Shown one piece after another: positions 52,977-62,573 of a stretch of DNA of 64,000 bases (the stretch's first letter is position 1; every line of letters begins with the position of its first letter). The DNA comes from an uncultured Gammaproteobacteria bacterium (GTDB taxonomy: Bacteria; Pseudomonadota; Gammaproteobacteria; Arenicellales; CALHMG01), in assembly GCA_938034705.1 (NCBI GenBank), contig CALHMG010000027.1, positions 1 to 64,000 on the forward strand, read 5' to 3'. The notes under the pieces are model-generated. The model was not told the DNA's origin, searched no databases, and saw only the letters and a program-made list of their open reading frames with translations. The position numbers were made by a program, and so were the translations under genes.

Positions 52977-53960
52977 ATGAATCAAAAAACTGAACAGCAG
53001 TACGTGCTTTCGCAGATCAATATCGCGCAACCCGTTTCGTCATTGCAAAGCAAACAGCTGCAGGGTTTTGTTTCGCGTCTCGACGAAATCAACGCGCTGG
53101 CTGATCGTTCTGAAGGTTTTGTCTGGCGCCTGCAGGATGAAGCGGGCGTCGCGACCTCTGTGCAATCAGACAGCTGCCCTGATGCGATTATCAACATGTC
53201 CTTGTGGCGTGATATCGAGTCTCTGCGCGCCTATGTTTTTGAGACCGCCCACCTTGAAGTTCTGCAGATGAAATCGCAGTGGTTCGTGCGCAGATCCGAC
53301 ACGACGGCCGCAATGTGGTGGCGCCCGAACCACCAGGTTTCCGGGCGCGCGGCGCAAGCGGGCGCGTCCGGGCCGCCAACCGTTGACGAGGGGATGGCGA
53401 AACTCGCCGAGCTTGAGCAACGCGGGTCTACTCCTTTTGCGTTCAGCTTCGGGCAGCCCTGGCCGGCGCCATTCAATCTCGCATCCCGGGCCGAACTGCA
53501 GGCGGATGATTGTCAGTTTGCACCCGTCGAGGAATCCGATCTCCCCGCGGTAGTCGAACTGCTTGATGCCTGTGATCTTGTGACCGAGGATCTTGAGTCC
53601 AGCTGGCAACAGGGTGGGTTTGCCTACTTCATCAAGGGCGTCGATGATGATGGTCGCATGGTTGCAATCGGTGGCCTCGAGCCTCGCAAGACAAATGCGA
53701 TTGTGCGGTCCGTAGCCGTTGCCGACGATGCGCGCGGCAAGGGAGCGGGCCGCGCGCTGGTCACGGTGCTGGAGCGCCTCGCGCACGACCGCAAGCTCAA
53801 CAAGCTGTTTCTGTTAACCGAGTCAGCCGAACGGTTTTTTCGCCTGCGGGGCTTTAAACCGATTGAGCGCAATCGCGTGCCGCGTGAAATTGGTGAGCTG
53901 GCGCAGTTCGCATCCCTGTGTCCTGATTCGGCGGCCTGTCTCGTCAAGCAGCTGCCATAG
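52977..53960 (+). CDS. DUF3291 domain fused to a GNAT (ArsN2-like) acetyltransferase
   Basis: N-term LSQINIAQPV...GFVSRLDEINALADRSEGFVWRLQDEAG; C-term VRSVAVADDARGKGAGRALV...LFLLTESAERFFRLRGFKPIERNRVP...FASLCPDSAACLVKQL. Confidence 0.82.
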   Translation: MNQKTEQQYVLSQINIAQPVSSLQSKQLQGFVSRLDEINALADRSEGFVWRLQDEAGVATSVQSDSCPDAIINMSLWRDIESLRAYVFETAHLEVLQMKSQWFVRRSDTTAAMWWRPNHQVSGRAAQAGASGPPTVDEGMAKLAELEQRGSTPFAFSFGQPWPAPFNLASRAELQADDCQFAPVEESDLPAVVELLDACDLVTEDLESSWQQGGFAYFIKGVDDDGRMVAIGGLEPRKTNAIVRSVAVADDARGKGAGRALVTVLERLAHDRKLNKLFLLTESAERFFRLRGFKPIERNRVPREIGELAQFASLCPDSAACLVKQLP

Positions 53961-53996
53961 GTTTGCCGTGAGAGGTGCGTGATAAGCTGTAAGCCT

Positions 53997-55001
53997 ATGG
54001 ATCATCTGCGCCGTTCACTTCTTAACTGTTACACCATGCAGGGTCTCGACCGAAAGGCCGAGCTGCGTTCCAACACGGACTGGATCGCCGAACAGTTCGG
54101 TCGATCGGACGTTGGCGTCATGCCGATCTGGCGTGGTCATACGCTGGTGTCGGGAACAAAGGACGATCGTCGTATCGCCCCGCTCGACACGGCGGGTCTG
54201 GAAGAAATGCAGTCCCGGTGCCGTGTCGGCAAACCGATTTTTCTCGGGCTCCATCCCGACGGACCCCGTTTTGCGCTGACCGTAGACGGTGAGACAGCCG
54301 ATGCGCCGGATTTGCTGGCGCCGTTTGGCGAGATGATGGACCTGCGGACGGCCGGGCGGGAGCTGCACCCTGCCGAGGCGAGCGTCTTCGCCCACGCCAA
54401 AGCGCTGAGTGAATGGCAGGACAGACATCGTTTTTGCCCTGCCTGTGGCAGCACCAATGAACCCGTCGATGCCGGTCACGTCCTGAAGTGTTCGGGCGAA
54501 GGCTGCGGCAGATCCCAGTTTCCACGCATGGACCCGGCGATTATCGTTCGCGTGGTTTTTGAAGATCGAATCCTGCTCGGGCGACAGGCCGTCTGGGCAC
54601 CCCATCAGTACTCCGTTGTCGCAGGCTTTGTGGAGCCCGGTGAGTCGCTGGAACAGGCGGTGGTCCGGGAAGTGGAGGAAGAAGCCGGCGTACCTGTCGT
54701 GGAGGTCCACTACCAGAGCTCCCAGCCCTGGCCCTTCCCCGGCAACATCATGCTCGGTTTTGCGGCGGTGGCGTCGGATGATCAGATCAGCCTCAACGAC
54801 AACGAGCTGGAGCACGCCCGCTGGTACACGCGTGAGGAGATTGTGACGGGTCTGAACGAACGCAGCCTGCGGGTTCCGCCCAATATCTCGATCTCCTTCA
54901 GGCTCATCGAGCACTGGTTCAACGACGCCGGTGGCGACACGCTGCTCGAGGTGACCGAGCGTGCTGGCTATGAGTGGACCCCGCCGCCCCGGTCCAGTTA
55001 G
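53997..55001 (+). CDS. nudC: NAD(+) diphosphatase NudC
   Basis: FCPACGSTNEPVDAGHVLKCSGEGCGRSQFPRMDPAIIV; GFVEPGESLEQAVVREVEEEAGV; SQPWPFPGNIMLGF. Confidence 0.95.
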   Translation: MDHLRRSLLNCYTMQGLDRKAELRSNTDWIAEQFGRSDVGVMPIWRGHTLVSGTKDDRRIAPLDTAGLEEMQSRCRVGKPIFLGLHPDGPRFALTVDGETADAPDLLAPFGEMMDLRTAGRELHPAEASVFAHAKALSEWQDRHRFCPACGSTNEPVDAGHVLKCSGEGCGRSQFPRMDPAIIVRVVFEDRILLGRQAVWAPHQYSVVAGFVEPGESLEQAVVREVEEEAGVPVVEVHYQSSQPWPFPGNIMLGFAAVASDDQISLNDNELEHARWYTREEIVTGLNERSLRVPPNISISFRLIEHWFNDAGGDTLLEVTERAGYEWTPPPRSS

Positions 55002-55385
55002 CCACTTCTTCGCCATGACTTGGCGACGAACGGTCATCCCCAACCGTTGATAGCACCAGAATTCGCCATTCTCGCGCCGTGACGAGTGGCTCATCACTTG
55101 TTTTGAATACCGGATAATAGGTTTACAATAACCGCTCGGCGCAAGGTTTCCCCCGATGTGGGGCCGGCGCTTTTGTTAGCCACAAAAGCCCCTGTCTAGT
55201 TTCAAGGCATTGCGTCAAAGAAGGACCGTTCAGCAGGATGCAGACGAACGGTGAGGAGTAATCGAGTAGCAGTGTGTGCGGTCAGGGAGTCAGCGCGTCC
55301 GGTCAGGACGTGCAGGGCGACCTAAAAAAAATATAACAGCAACACACCACGCGCTTCGAAGCATTTGACCCCAAGGGGAGTCTTA

Positions 55386-55637
55386 ATGATTGATGATCGT
55401 CAATCCGGAACCGTAAAGTGGTTTGACAATAAAAAGGGTTATGGCTTTATCGTTCGTGACAACGAAGATGAAGACATATTCGTTCACTACCGAGAGATTC
55501 GCGGTCAGGGGTATCGCACGCTCAACGAGGGGCAGAAGGTGGAATTCACTTTGAACAAGTCCGACAAGGGGCTTGCTGCTCAGGACGTTGAAGTGGACGA
55601 GGACGAGGCGGCAGCGCCGCCTCCGGTAGCGAACTGA
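55386..55637 (+). CDS. Cold-shock domain protein with acidic/proline C-terminal tail
   Basis: GTVKWFDNKKGYGFIVRDNEDEDIFVHYREI. Confidence 0.93.
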   Translation: MIDDRQSGTVKWFDNKKGYGFIVRDNEDEDIFVHYREIRGQGYRTLNEGQKVEFTLNKSDKGLAAQDVEVDEDEAAAPPPVAN

Positions 55638-55858
55638 TCGCGTTGACAGGCTGACCGACTGCAGTGCCCGGGTCAGTCTGTGTCAAACCCGGATGGACAC
55701 GCGCTCTGCACCTGAAGAGCGCCGAAGACACACTCGGTCTGCTATTTGACCGTGTAACCACAGTGGGTGGCGCGTACCCGGTTGCCCGGATTGCCGCTGT
55801 GCGCCATCAGCAGCCACGGTTCTGAATCTGAATCTGCCGCGTGGCTTAAGGTCTGGCG

Positions 55859-56776
55859 TTACGCGTCGGTGCGCCGCATGCCCATCAGCTGCGCGTGATC
55901 AATCAGGGCAATACCGTCTTCGCCACTCGATGTCGCGAGCCACATGGGCGCCGAATCTGGCCACGCCTGTTCCATCGCCAGTCTGGCGGTGCCGGCTTCA
56001 ATGATGAAATGGCCACCGGGTTTTAGGCGGCTCTGGGCGCCGGTAACAATACGTTCAATGATATCCAGCCCGTCGCTCCCGCCGCGAAAGGCCATATCGG
56101 GTTCGTGATGATATTCATCCGGTAAATCCGACATCGTGGTGTCGTCGACGTAGGGTGGGTTGGTGACGATCAGATCCCACATTCCCGCGCCATCTGCGCT
56201 AGCCGTTGGGTACAGATCGCACTCGTGGAGAGTCACGCGTTCGGCGAGACCGTAGCGATCGACGTTGCGTTGCGCTACTTCCAGGGCTTCTCCGGAAAGA
56301 TCGGTTGCGTCAACGTGCGCTTGCGGAAAGGCAAGCGCCAGCGAAATTGCGATGCAGCCGCTGCCGGTGCCGATATCAATGATTCGCTGGATCGGATCAG
56401 GGTCAAGCCAGGGTGCGAACTGATCCGGTATCCACTCGCCCAGATGGGATCTCGGCACAATCGCTCTTTCATCGACAAAAAACGCATTGCCGGCAAACCA
56501 TGCTTCGCCAATGAGGTACGCCAGCGGTTTGCGCGTTTGAATTCTTTCACTGGCGAGTGCCGCCGTCTTCGCTCGGTGCGCCTCGTTGACCGAGGCATAC
56601 TCGCCGCTTGCGATGAGATCGATGTCGGTCCGGGTGGCCGCGCTGAGCGTCCACACGGCCTCTTCCCACGCCGAGGTCGTGCCATGTCCAAACCAGATTC
56701 CGGCTTGTGTGTAAGCGTCCTCAAGAAAATTGAGCAGCGCCTCGGTTTCAGTCGGCAGGTTTTCGGTTCTGATCAT
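55859..56776 (-). CDS. prmB: 50S ribosomal protein L3 glutamine methyltransferase PrmB
   Basis: IIDIGTGSGCIAISLALAFPQAHVDATDLS; VTNPPYVDDTTMSDLPDEYHHEPDMAFRGGSDGLDII. Confidence 0.92.
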   Translation of the reverse strand: MIRTENLPTETEALLNFLEDAYTQAGIWFGHGTTSAWEEAVWTLSAATRTDIDLIASGEYASVNEAHRAKTAALASERIQTRKPLAYLIGEAWFAGNAFFVDERAIVPRSHLGEWIPDQFAPWLDPDPIQRIIDIGTGSGCIAISLALAFPQAHVDATDLSGEALEVAQRNVDRYGLAERVTLHECDLYPTASADGAGMWDLIVTNPPYVDDTTMSDLPDEYHHEPDMAFRGGSDGLDIIERIVTGAQSRLKPGGHFIIEAGTARLAMEQAWPDSAPMWLATSSGEDGIALIDHAQLMGMRRTDA

Positions 56777-56824
56777 ACGCGTGAGTATGACAAAAGCCGT
56801 TGCTAAAGACGCGGACTATGAAGC

Positions 56825-56865
56825 ATAAAAAAACCGGGTTCGGCAGCAATCCGAAACCCGGTTCT
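56825..56865 (-). terminator. Terminator downstream of rpmE
   Basis: Minus strand: AACCGGGTTTCGG...CCGAACCCGGTT followed by TTTTTTT. Confidence 0.85.
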
Positions 56866-56931
56866 TTCGATTCGGTCAGGTCACGTCAGATGAGACTCAT
56901 GGACCTGAACGAGCGCTTCGCGACAGCGCGT

Positions 56932-57141
56932 TTACTTTTTGCCGCGACGATACTTGTCGCGGAATTTGCCGACACGACCTTCGGTATCGACGATCTTCTG
57001 CTTACCCGTGAAAAACGGGTGGCATGAAGAGCAAATTTCGACCGTGAGATCCTGACCGAGTGTGGAGCGCGTCTCGAACGAGTTGCCGCACGCGCAGGTC
57101 ACTTTGATGTCACTGTAATCTGGATGTATTTCTGGCTTCAT
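56932..57141 (-). CDS. rpmE: 50S ribosomal protein L31 (zinc-binding form)
   Basis: [27 protein letters not shown]...[26 protein letters not shown]. Confidence 0.96.
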   Translation of the reverse strand: MKPEIHPDYSDIKVTCACGNSFETRSTLGQDLTVEICSSCHPFFTGKQKIVDTEGRVGKFRDKYRRGKK

Positions 57142-57528
57142 GATCTAACCTCTTGTGCGCTTTGGGAGGACCGTTTTGGCGGTCGCTCCACGCCTGGTAA
57201 GTGTTGTCCCGGCCGACATGGCGCGGGCGCAAATAGTAGGGAATCCCGGGGGGTGTGTAAACCTTGGGCAGTCGCTTTTGAGCGGGCCTCTGTCTGATTG
57301 AGACCGGGCCGGCGCCATAAAGCCGCGTCAGCCCTGCTGGGAGGCGATTTATGCCTTTGCAGGCATGATCATAAGCGCAGCCGGAGAGCCCTGGAGATCA
57401 GGGTACACGGGGGTTTGCGCGCTCACAGGACGCCTCGTTGTCCCCGGAGCCCGCAGTTCAAGTCAGATTTCAGGCCGGAATCCGGCCCGGGGCCAGGCCC
57501 CGGGCGAAGATTTCGATAACAAGGTGCG

Positions 57529-58791
57529 TCAGCGGTTCATCGATTTGAAGAACGCCGCGTTGTTCTTGGTCGCCTTGAGCTTGTCGAGCAGGAACTCGAT
57601 GGCCTGGCCATCTTCCATCGGATGCAGCAGCTTGCGCAGCAGCCAGATCTTCTGCAGCTCGGCCGGGTCGGTGAGAAGCTCCTCACGACGGGTGCCGGAC
57701 TTGCTGACGATAATGGACGGGTAGACGCGCTTCTCGGCAATCTTTCTGTCCAGATGGATTTCCATATTGCCCGTGCCCTTGAATTCTTCGTAGATCACGT
57801 CGTCCATCTTTGAACCGGTCTCGATCAGCGATGTCGCGAGGATGGTCATGCTGCCACCTTCCTCGATATTGCGGGCGGCGCCAAAGAAGCGCTTGGGGCG
57901 CTGCAGTGCGTTCGCGTCCACACCACCGGTCAGAACCTTGCCCGAAGCTGGCGCGACAGTGTTGTAGGCCCGCGCAAGTCGCGTGATCGAATCGAGAAGA
58001 ATCACCACGTCTTTCTTGTGCTCGACAAGCCGCTTGGCTTTTTCGAGCACCATCTCGGCAACCTGGACGTGGCGTGAGGCTGGCTCGTCAAACGTTGAAG
58101 AGACAACTTCTCCGCGAACCGAGCGCTGCATCTCGGTGACTTCCTCGGGTCGTTCATCGATCAGCAACACCATCAGATACACATCGGGGTTGTTGGCCGA
58201 GATTGAGTGGGCGATCTGCTGCAGCATCACGGTTTTGCCGGACTTTGGCGATGACACGATCAAACCGCGCTGTCCTTTGCCGATCGGTGCAACCAGATCG
58301 ATGACGCGGCCGGTGAGACTTTCTGTAGATCCACCCTCGGACTCCAGTCGCAGACGGTCGTCGGGGTGAAGCGGAGTAAGGTTTTCGAACAGGATTTTGT
58401 TCTTCGCCTCTTCGGGCGTCTGGAAGTTGATGGACTCAACCTTCAGCAGCGCGAAGTAACGTTCCGACTCCTTGGGCGGTCGGATCAGGCCCGTTACGGT
58501 ATCGCCAGTTCGCAGATTGAATCTGCGGATCTGACTCGGAGACACGTAGATGTCGTCCGGTCCGGCGAGGTAGGAGCCACTTGCCGAGCGCAGAAAGCCA
58601 AAGCCGTCTTGCAGAATTTCGACGACACCTTCGCCCATGATCTCGTCGCCCTTCTTTGCGTGGGCTTTGAGGATCGCGAAGATCTGGTCCTGGGTTCGCA
58701 TACGACCGACGTTTTCGAGTTCAAGCTCGATCGCCATTTCGGCGAGTTCGGTTGCGGGTTTTTGTTTTAGTTCAGAAAGGCTTAAAGCCAT
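57529..58791 (-). CDS. rho: Transcription termination factor Rho
   Basis: [74 protein letters not shown]. Confidence 0.97.
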   Translation of the reverse strand: MALSLSELKQKPATELAEMAIELELENVGRMRTQDQIFAILKAHAKKGDEIMGEGVVEILQDGFGFLRSASGSYLAGPDDIYVSPSQIRRFNLRTGDTVTGLIRPPKESERYFALLKVESINFQTPEEAKNKILFENLTPLHPDDRLRLESEGGSTESLTGRVIDLVAPIGKGQRGLIVSSPKSGKTVMLQQIAHSISANNPDVYLMVLLIDERPEEVTEMQRSVRGEVVSSTFDEPASRHVQVAEMVLEKAKRLVEHKKDVVILLDSITRLARAYNTVAPASGKVLTGGVDANALQRPKRFFGAARNIEEGGSMTILATSLIETGSKMDDVIYEEFKGTGNMEIHLDRKIAEKRVYPSIIVSKSGTRREELLTDPAELQKIWLLRKLLHPMEDGQAIEFLLDKLKATKNNAAFFKSMNR

Positions 58792-59242
58792 GGCTTGGGA
58801 CACCGAATAGGGTTGGAGAAATCGAGATTGGAAATCATGCGCATCATTGCGCGCGATGTTTCTGGCCCCTGAATCTGTACGCCTGAATCCTTACGCTTAA
58901 ATCAATGCGTGGATCAATTTGCGTGTTCGCTCGAACACGGGCAACTCAGAGGCGATCTAATCTCTAATTAGAAATGAGGTGAATCAAAAAAGGGTAAGTG
59001 AAGCTTGTCTGGGCTTTTTCCTGGCTCCGCGACATGGGGGAGCAATCTGGGCCGGATGGCCGGAAAAGCAACGTTCTGTGGTATCACCATATCACCCCGT
59101 TTCAGGGTCGTCCAGAAGTCGTGTACCGGCGGTTAGCGCTGAAAAGGGCCAAAAATCGCCTTAAAACAGCTAGCGATGGCCCCACAGCCGCGTTGCCGCA
59201 GGTTTAACCGGCCTCCATCGACGGCACATCGTGGAACCGGCC

Positions 59243-59269
59243 ACACGCCGGTCATCTACCGGCGTGTGT
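59243..59269. other. Perfect hairpin in trxA-rho intergenic (trxA 3' side)
   Basis: CACACGCCGGT-CATCT-ACCGGCGTGTG, 11-bp stem. Confidence 0.7.
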
Positions 59270-59313
59270 CGGCGCAAAGTCCGGCGCCAGGCCGGTAGCG
59301 CCTGACCCCAAGC

Positions 59314-59640
59314 TCAGATATGGCCGTCGATAAACGCGGTCAGTTGCGACTTCGAAACGCTGCCGACTTTGGTTGCTTCGACGTTGCCGTTCTTGAACAG
59401 CATCAGCGTCGGGATGCCGCGAATGTTGTATTTGGGGGGCGTCAGCGGGTTGTCGTCGATATTGATCTTCACCACGCGCAGTTTGCCGTTGTATTCCTCA
59501 GCAACCTCTTCAAGGATCGGCGCAATCATCTTGCAGGGACCACACCATTCGGCCCAGTAGTCGATAAGAACCGGTTCGGAGGAGTTCAGTACCTCGTTAT
59601 CGAATTCGGCGTCTGAAATGTTTTGAATATTTTGGGACAT
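59314..59640 (-). CDS. trxA: Thioredoxin
   Basis: [38 protein letters not shown]. Confidence 0.97.
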   Translation of the reverse strand: MSQNIQNISDAEFDNEVLNSSEPVLIDYWAEWCGPCKMIAPILEEVAEEYNGKLRVVKINIDDNPLTPPKYNIRGIPTLMLFKNGNVEATKVGSVSKSQLTAFIDGHI

Positions 59641-60012
59641 GGCGTATGAGTTACCTCAGGTTCCGGGCTCAAGAAATTTTAGGTGTGACAGACCCGTTTT
59701 CTGGCTGGCACATTGGCAGTCGCGTCGTCTCGGATGTCGTCGCTCGCGGGGCATGAGTTTAAGACAAATCCGTGACCTCGGCACGGCCTGCGATCACACT
59801 AAATGGGGGCTTTCTCACCGCAACTCAAGTGGCTGTTTTGACTGCTGTGGCCGCGCTGGCCGCATGTTGGCGGCTTTCGTGTACGTTTTGGCCGTAATTT
59901 CCGCTTTTGAGCGTTATTTCGGTTGATCTGATGTGCAATGAGGCTACAGTACGGCCGAACGATGTATCCCTTGCCAGAGGCCCTGGCCGAAGCCTGCGAA
60001 ACAGCTGAAAAT

Positions 60013-61542
60013 ATGAGTGAAAAACACCTGACCGAGACGCGCTTCAGCGAACTCGATCTGCCGCCCCAGTTGATGAGTGGTCTTGCGGCGACCGGGTTCG
60101 ACTACTGCACGCCGATTCAGGCTGACAGTCTGCCGCTGCTGCTGCGCGGCGAAGATGTCGCCGGCCAGGCTCAGACCGGGACCGGCAAGACCGCCGCATT
60201 TCTGCTCGCGACTTTCAGCCGCCTGTTGAAAAACGAAGCGCCCGCGGAACGCCATGCCACCCAGCCGCGCGCTCTGATACTCGCGCCGACCCGCGAGCTT
60301 GCGATTCAGATTCACAGCGACGCGCTGGAACTCGGTCGAGATACCGGTCTTAAGCTCGTGCTGGTTTACGGTGGCACAGGCTACGACAGCCAGCGCAAGG
60401 ACCTGGTCGATGGCGTCGACATACTTATAGGCACACCCGGTCGCATCATCGACTATTACCGACAGGGTATTTTCGATCTTTCGCTGATCGAAGTCGCCGT
60501 TCTCGACGAAGCCGACCGGATGTTTGATCTCGGGTTCATCAAAGACGTTCGCTACATGCTGCGGCAGATGCCGCCACCGGAAAAACGACTGAACATGCTG
60601 TTCAGCGCGACACTCTCGCACCGCGTGGCAGAGCTTGCTTACGAGCACATGAACGAGCCGACTGAAGTCACCGTCGAGGCGGAGAAGCTGACGGCTGATA
60701 ACGTCAAAGAACGCGCGTTTTATCCGTCCAACGAAGAAAAGATTCCACTGCTGCTTGGCATCATGCGTGATATCGACGCTGAGCGCGTGGTGATTTTCAG
60801 CAACACCAAACACATGACAGAAACCGTCAACCGATGGTTGACCGCGAATGGCAACAAGTCGGGCGTTATATCAGGCGACGTGCCGCAGAAAAAACGCGAA
60901 CGACTGCTTGAAGATTTCAAGGCAGGCAAGATTCGCGCGCTGGTCGCGACCGATGTCGCTGCGCGCGGGCTGCATATTCCCAACGTGAGTCACGTCATCA
61001 ACTTCGACCTGCCTCAGGACGCGGAAGACTACGTTCACCGAATTGGCCGCACGGCACGGGCGGGTGCCAGTGGCGAAGCGATCAGTTTCGCTTGTGAGAA
61101 ATACGCGTTCTCGATGATGGACATCGAACAGTACATCGGACATTCGCTGCCTGTTGAGCCGGTCACACCGGAGTTGATGCTCGAGGATGCGAAATCCCCA
61201 CGGGAGTCGTCGCGTGATTCAAGACGCGATTCTCGCGGACGCGATCGATCTGATCGCGGCGGTCGTGGTCGGTCCCGAGAGCCGCAAAAGCCGGCCCGTT
61301 CAGGCGGACCGGATAAACATCGTTCTTCAGGCGCTGGTGCCAAAGGCGCGGCTGTTGCCACGGCGGCGGTAGCGGCAACGGCTGCCGCGACGTCTGCTTC
61401 AGGACCTCGCGGCGATCGCGGCGATGATGCGAACGACAAACGCGAAGCGACAGAACGCAAGCCGAGTCCGGATCGCCACAAGGAACCGGCCAGGAAAAAG
61501 ACGGGTGGCAGATCGGATCCTGAAGTGCCGGCGATTGGCTGA
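60013..61542 (+). CDS. rhlB: DEAD-box RNA helicase RhlB, with long low-complexity C-terminal tail
   Basis: [67 protein letters not shown]; rho-trxA-rhlB synteny. Confidence 0.93.
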   Translation: MSEKHLTETRFSELDLPPQLMSGLAATGFDYCTPIQADSLPLLLRGEDVAGQAQTGTGKTAAFLLATFSRLLKNEAPAERHATQPRALILAPTRELAIQIHSDALELGRDTGLKLVLVYGGTGYDSQRKDLVDGVDILIGTPGRIIDYYRQGIFDLSLIEVAVLDEADRMFDLGFIKDVRYMLRQMPPPEKRLNMLFSATLSHRVAELAYEHMNEPTEVTVEAEKLTADNVKERAFYPSNEEKIPLLLGIMRDIDAERVVIFSNTKHMTETVNRWLTANGNKSGVISGDVPQKKRERLLEDFKAGKIRALVATDVAARGLHIPNVSHVINFDLPQDAEDYVHRIGRTARAGASGEAISFACEKYAFSMMDIEQYIGHSLPVEPVTPELMLEDAKSPRESSRDSRRDSRGRDRSDRGGRGRSREPQKPARSGGPDKHRSSGAGAKGAAVATAAVAATAAATSASGPRGDRGDDANDKREATERKPSPDRHKEPARKKTGGRSDPEVPAIG

Positions 61543-61601
61543 GATCCTTTCGACACCGCCGACACCGCGATCGCGGTGTCGTCAATGCCCCTTGCGGGCT
61601 G

Positions 61602-62045
61602 TCAGGAAGATGTAAGACTCATGCGCATGCTTCTGTGAGGCATGCCGGCATCGTCAAAAATCTCTCCGTACGCGGTGAAGCCCAGCTCTTCGTAAAATCC
61701 AATCGCGTGAGTCTGGGCCCCCAGTGTCACCTGTTCGATCCCCTGATCTGCCGCGATGGCCAGAAGCTGACGCATGATCGCCCTGCCGATGCCGTGACCG
61801 CGATACTGTTTCAGGACGGCCATTCTTCCGATTTTGCCGTCCGCCGTGAGCCTGCCTGTTCCGCACGGTATGTCATCGCCATCAAACGCTATCGCGTGCA
61901 GACAGGCATCGTCAGTGCCGTCCCATTCCAGCTCCGGAGGTACGTTCTGTTCGTCTATGAACACAACGGCCCGTATGGCCTGCATGTCACTGGCATCTTC
62001 GGGCCATCTGGCACGGCGAACGGTAAATTTCGGATCGTTGCTCAT
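61602..62045 (-). CDS. GNAT family N-acetyltransferase
   Basis: IGRMAVLKQYRGHGIGRAIMRQLLAIAADQGIEQVTLGAQTHAIGFYEELGFTAYG. Confidence 0.9.
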   Translation of the reverse strand: MSNDPKFTVRRARWPEDASDMQAIRAVVFIDEQNVPPELEWDGTDDACLHAIAFDGDDIPCGTGRLTADGKIGRMAVLKQYRGHGIGRAIMRQLLAIAADQGIEQVTLGAQTHAIGFYEELGFTAYGEIFDDAGMPHRSMRMSLTSS

Positions 62046-62058
62046 CTAGGCTTAAGTC

Positions 62059-62562
62059 ATGGTTACTCAGAAATTTTCAATGCACGCACGAGTGTATCAA
62101 CGCTGCTGGCTCGCGACGACGCTTGTTGTCGCGATGCTGCTCCAGGGCTGTTCGGACGAGGTGACGCCGGAGCAGGAAATTCGGCAGTGGATGGACACAC
62201 TGGAGACAGCGGCGCAAGAGATGACAATTGCGCCAATACGCGAGGCGGTTGCTCCGGGGTTTGTCGACAACCACGGCAACAATCGCGAGGCGATTATCAA
62301 CATCACCCGCGGCGTTCTGCTCGCGCGTCGTCCACTGCATATTTTCAGGCGCGAGATTTCACTGCAGGTTGTGGATCCGCTGACCGCGGAACTCACGACG
62401 ATTGTCGTTGGTGCGCGAACGCCCATTGACGATATCGAAGGTGCGCGAGACGCGGGCGTCGATTTTGCCTGGCTGAAGCTCGTACTGACCAAGTCCAGTG
62501 GCGAGTGGCAGGTCGCTAGCGCGGCGTGGCGAGCGGCGACGGCCGACGACCTTCTCCAGTAG
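62059..62562 (+). CDS. Putative lipoprotein, unknown function
   Basis: Lipobox-like VVAMLLQGCSDE; remainder resembles a small NTF2-like fold by eye. Confidence 0.6.
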   Translation: MVTQKFSMHARVYQRCWLATTLVVAMLLQGCSDEVTPEQEIRQWMDTLETAAQEMTIAPIREAVAPGFVDNHGNNREAIINITRGVLLARRPLHIFRREISLQVVDPLTAELTTIVVGARTPIDDIEGARDAGVDFAWLKLVLTKSSGEWQVASAAWRAATADDLLQ

Positions 62563-62573
62563 ACCTTGCGCTG

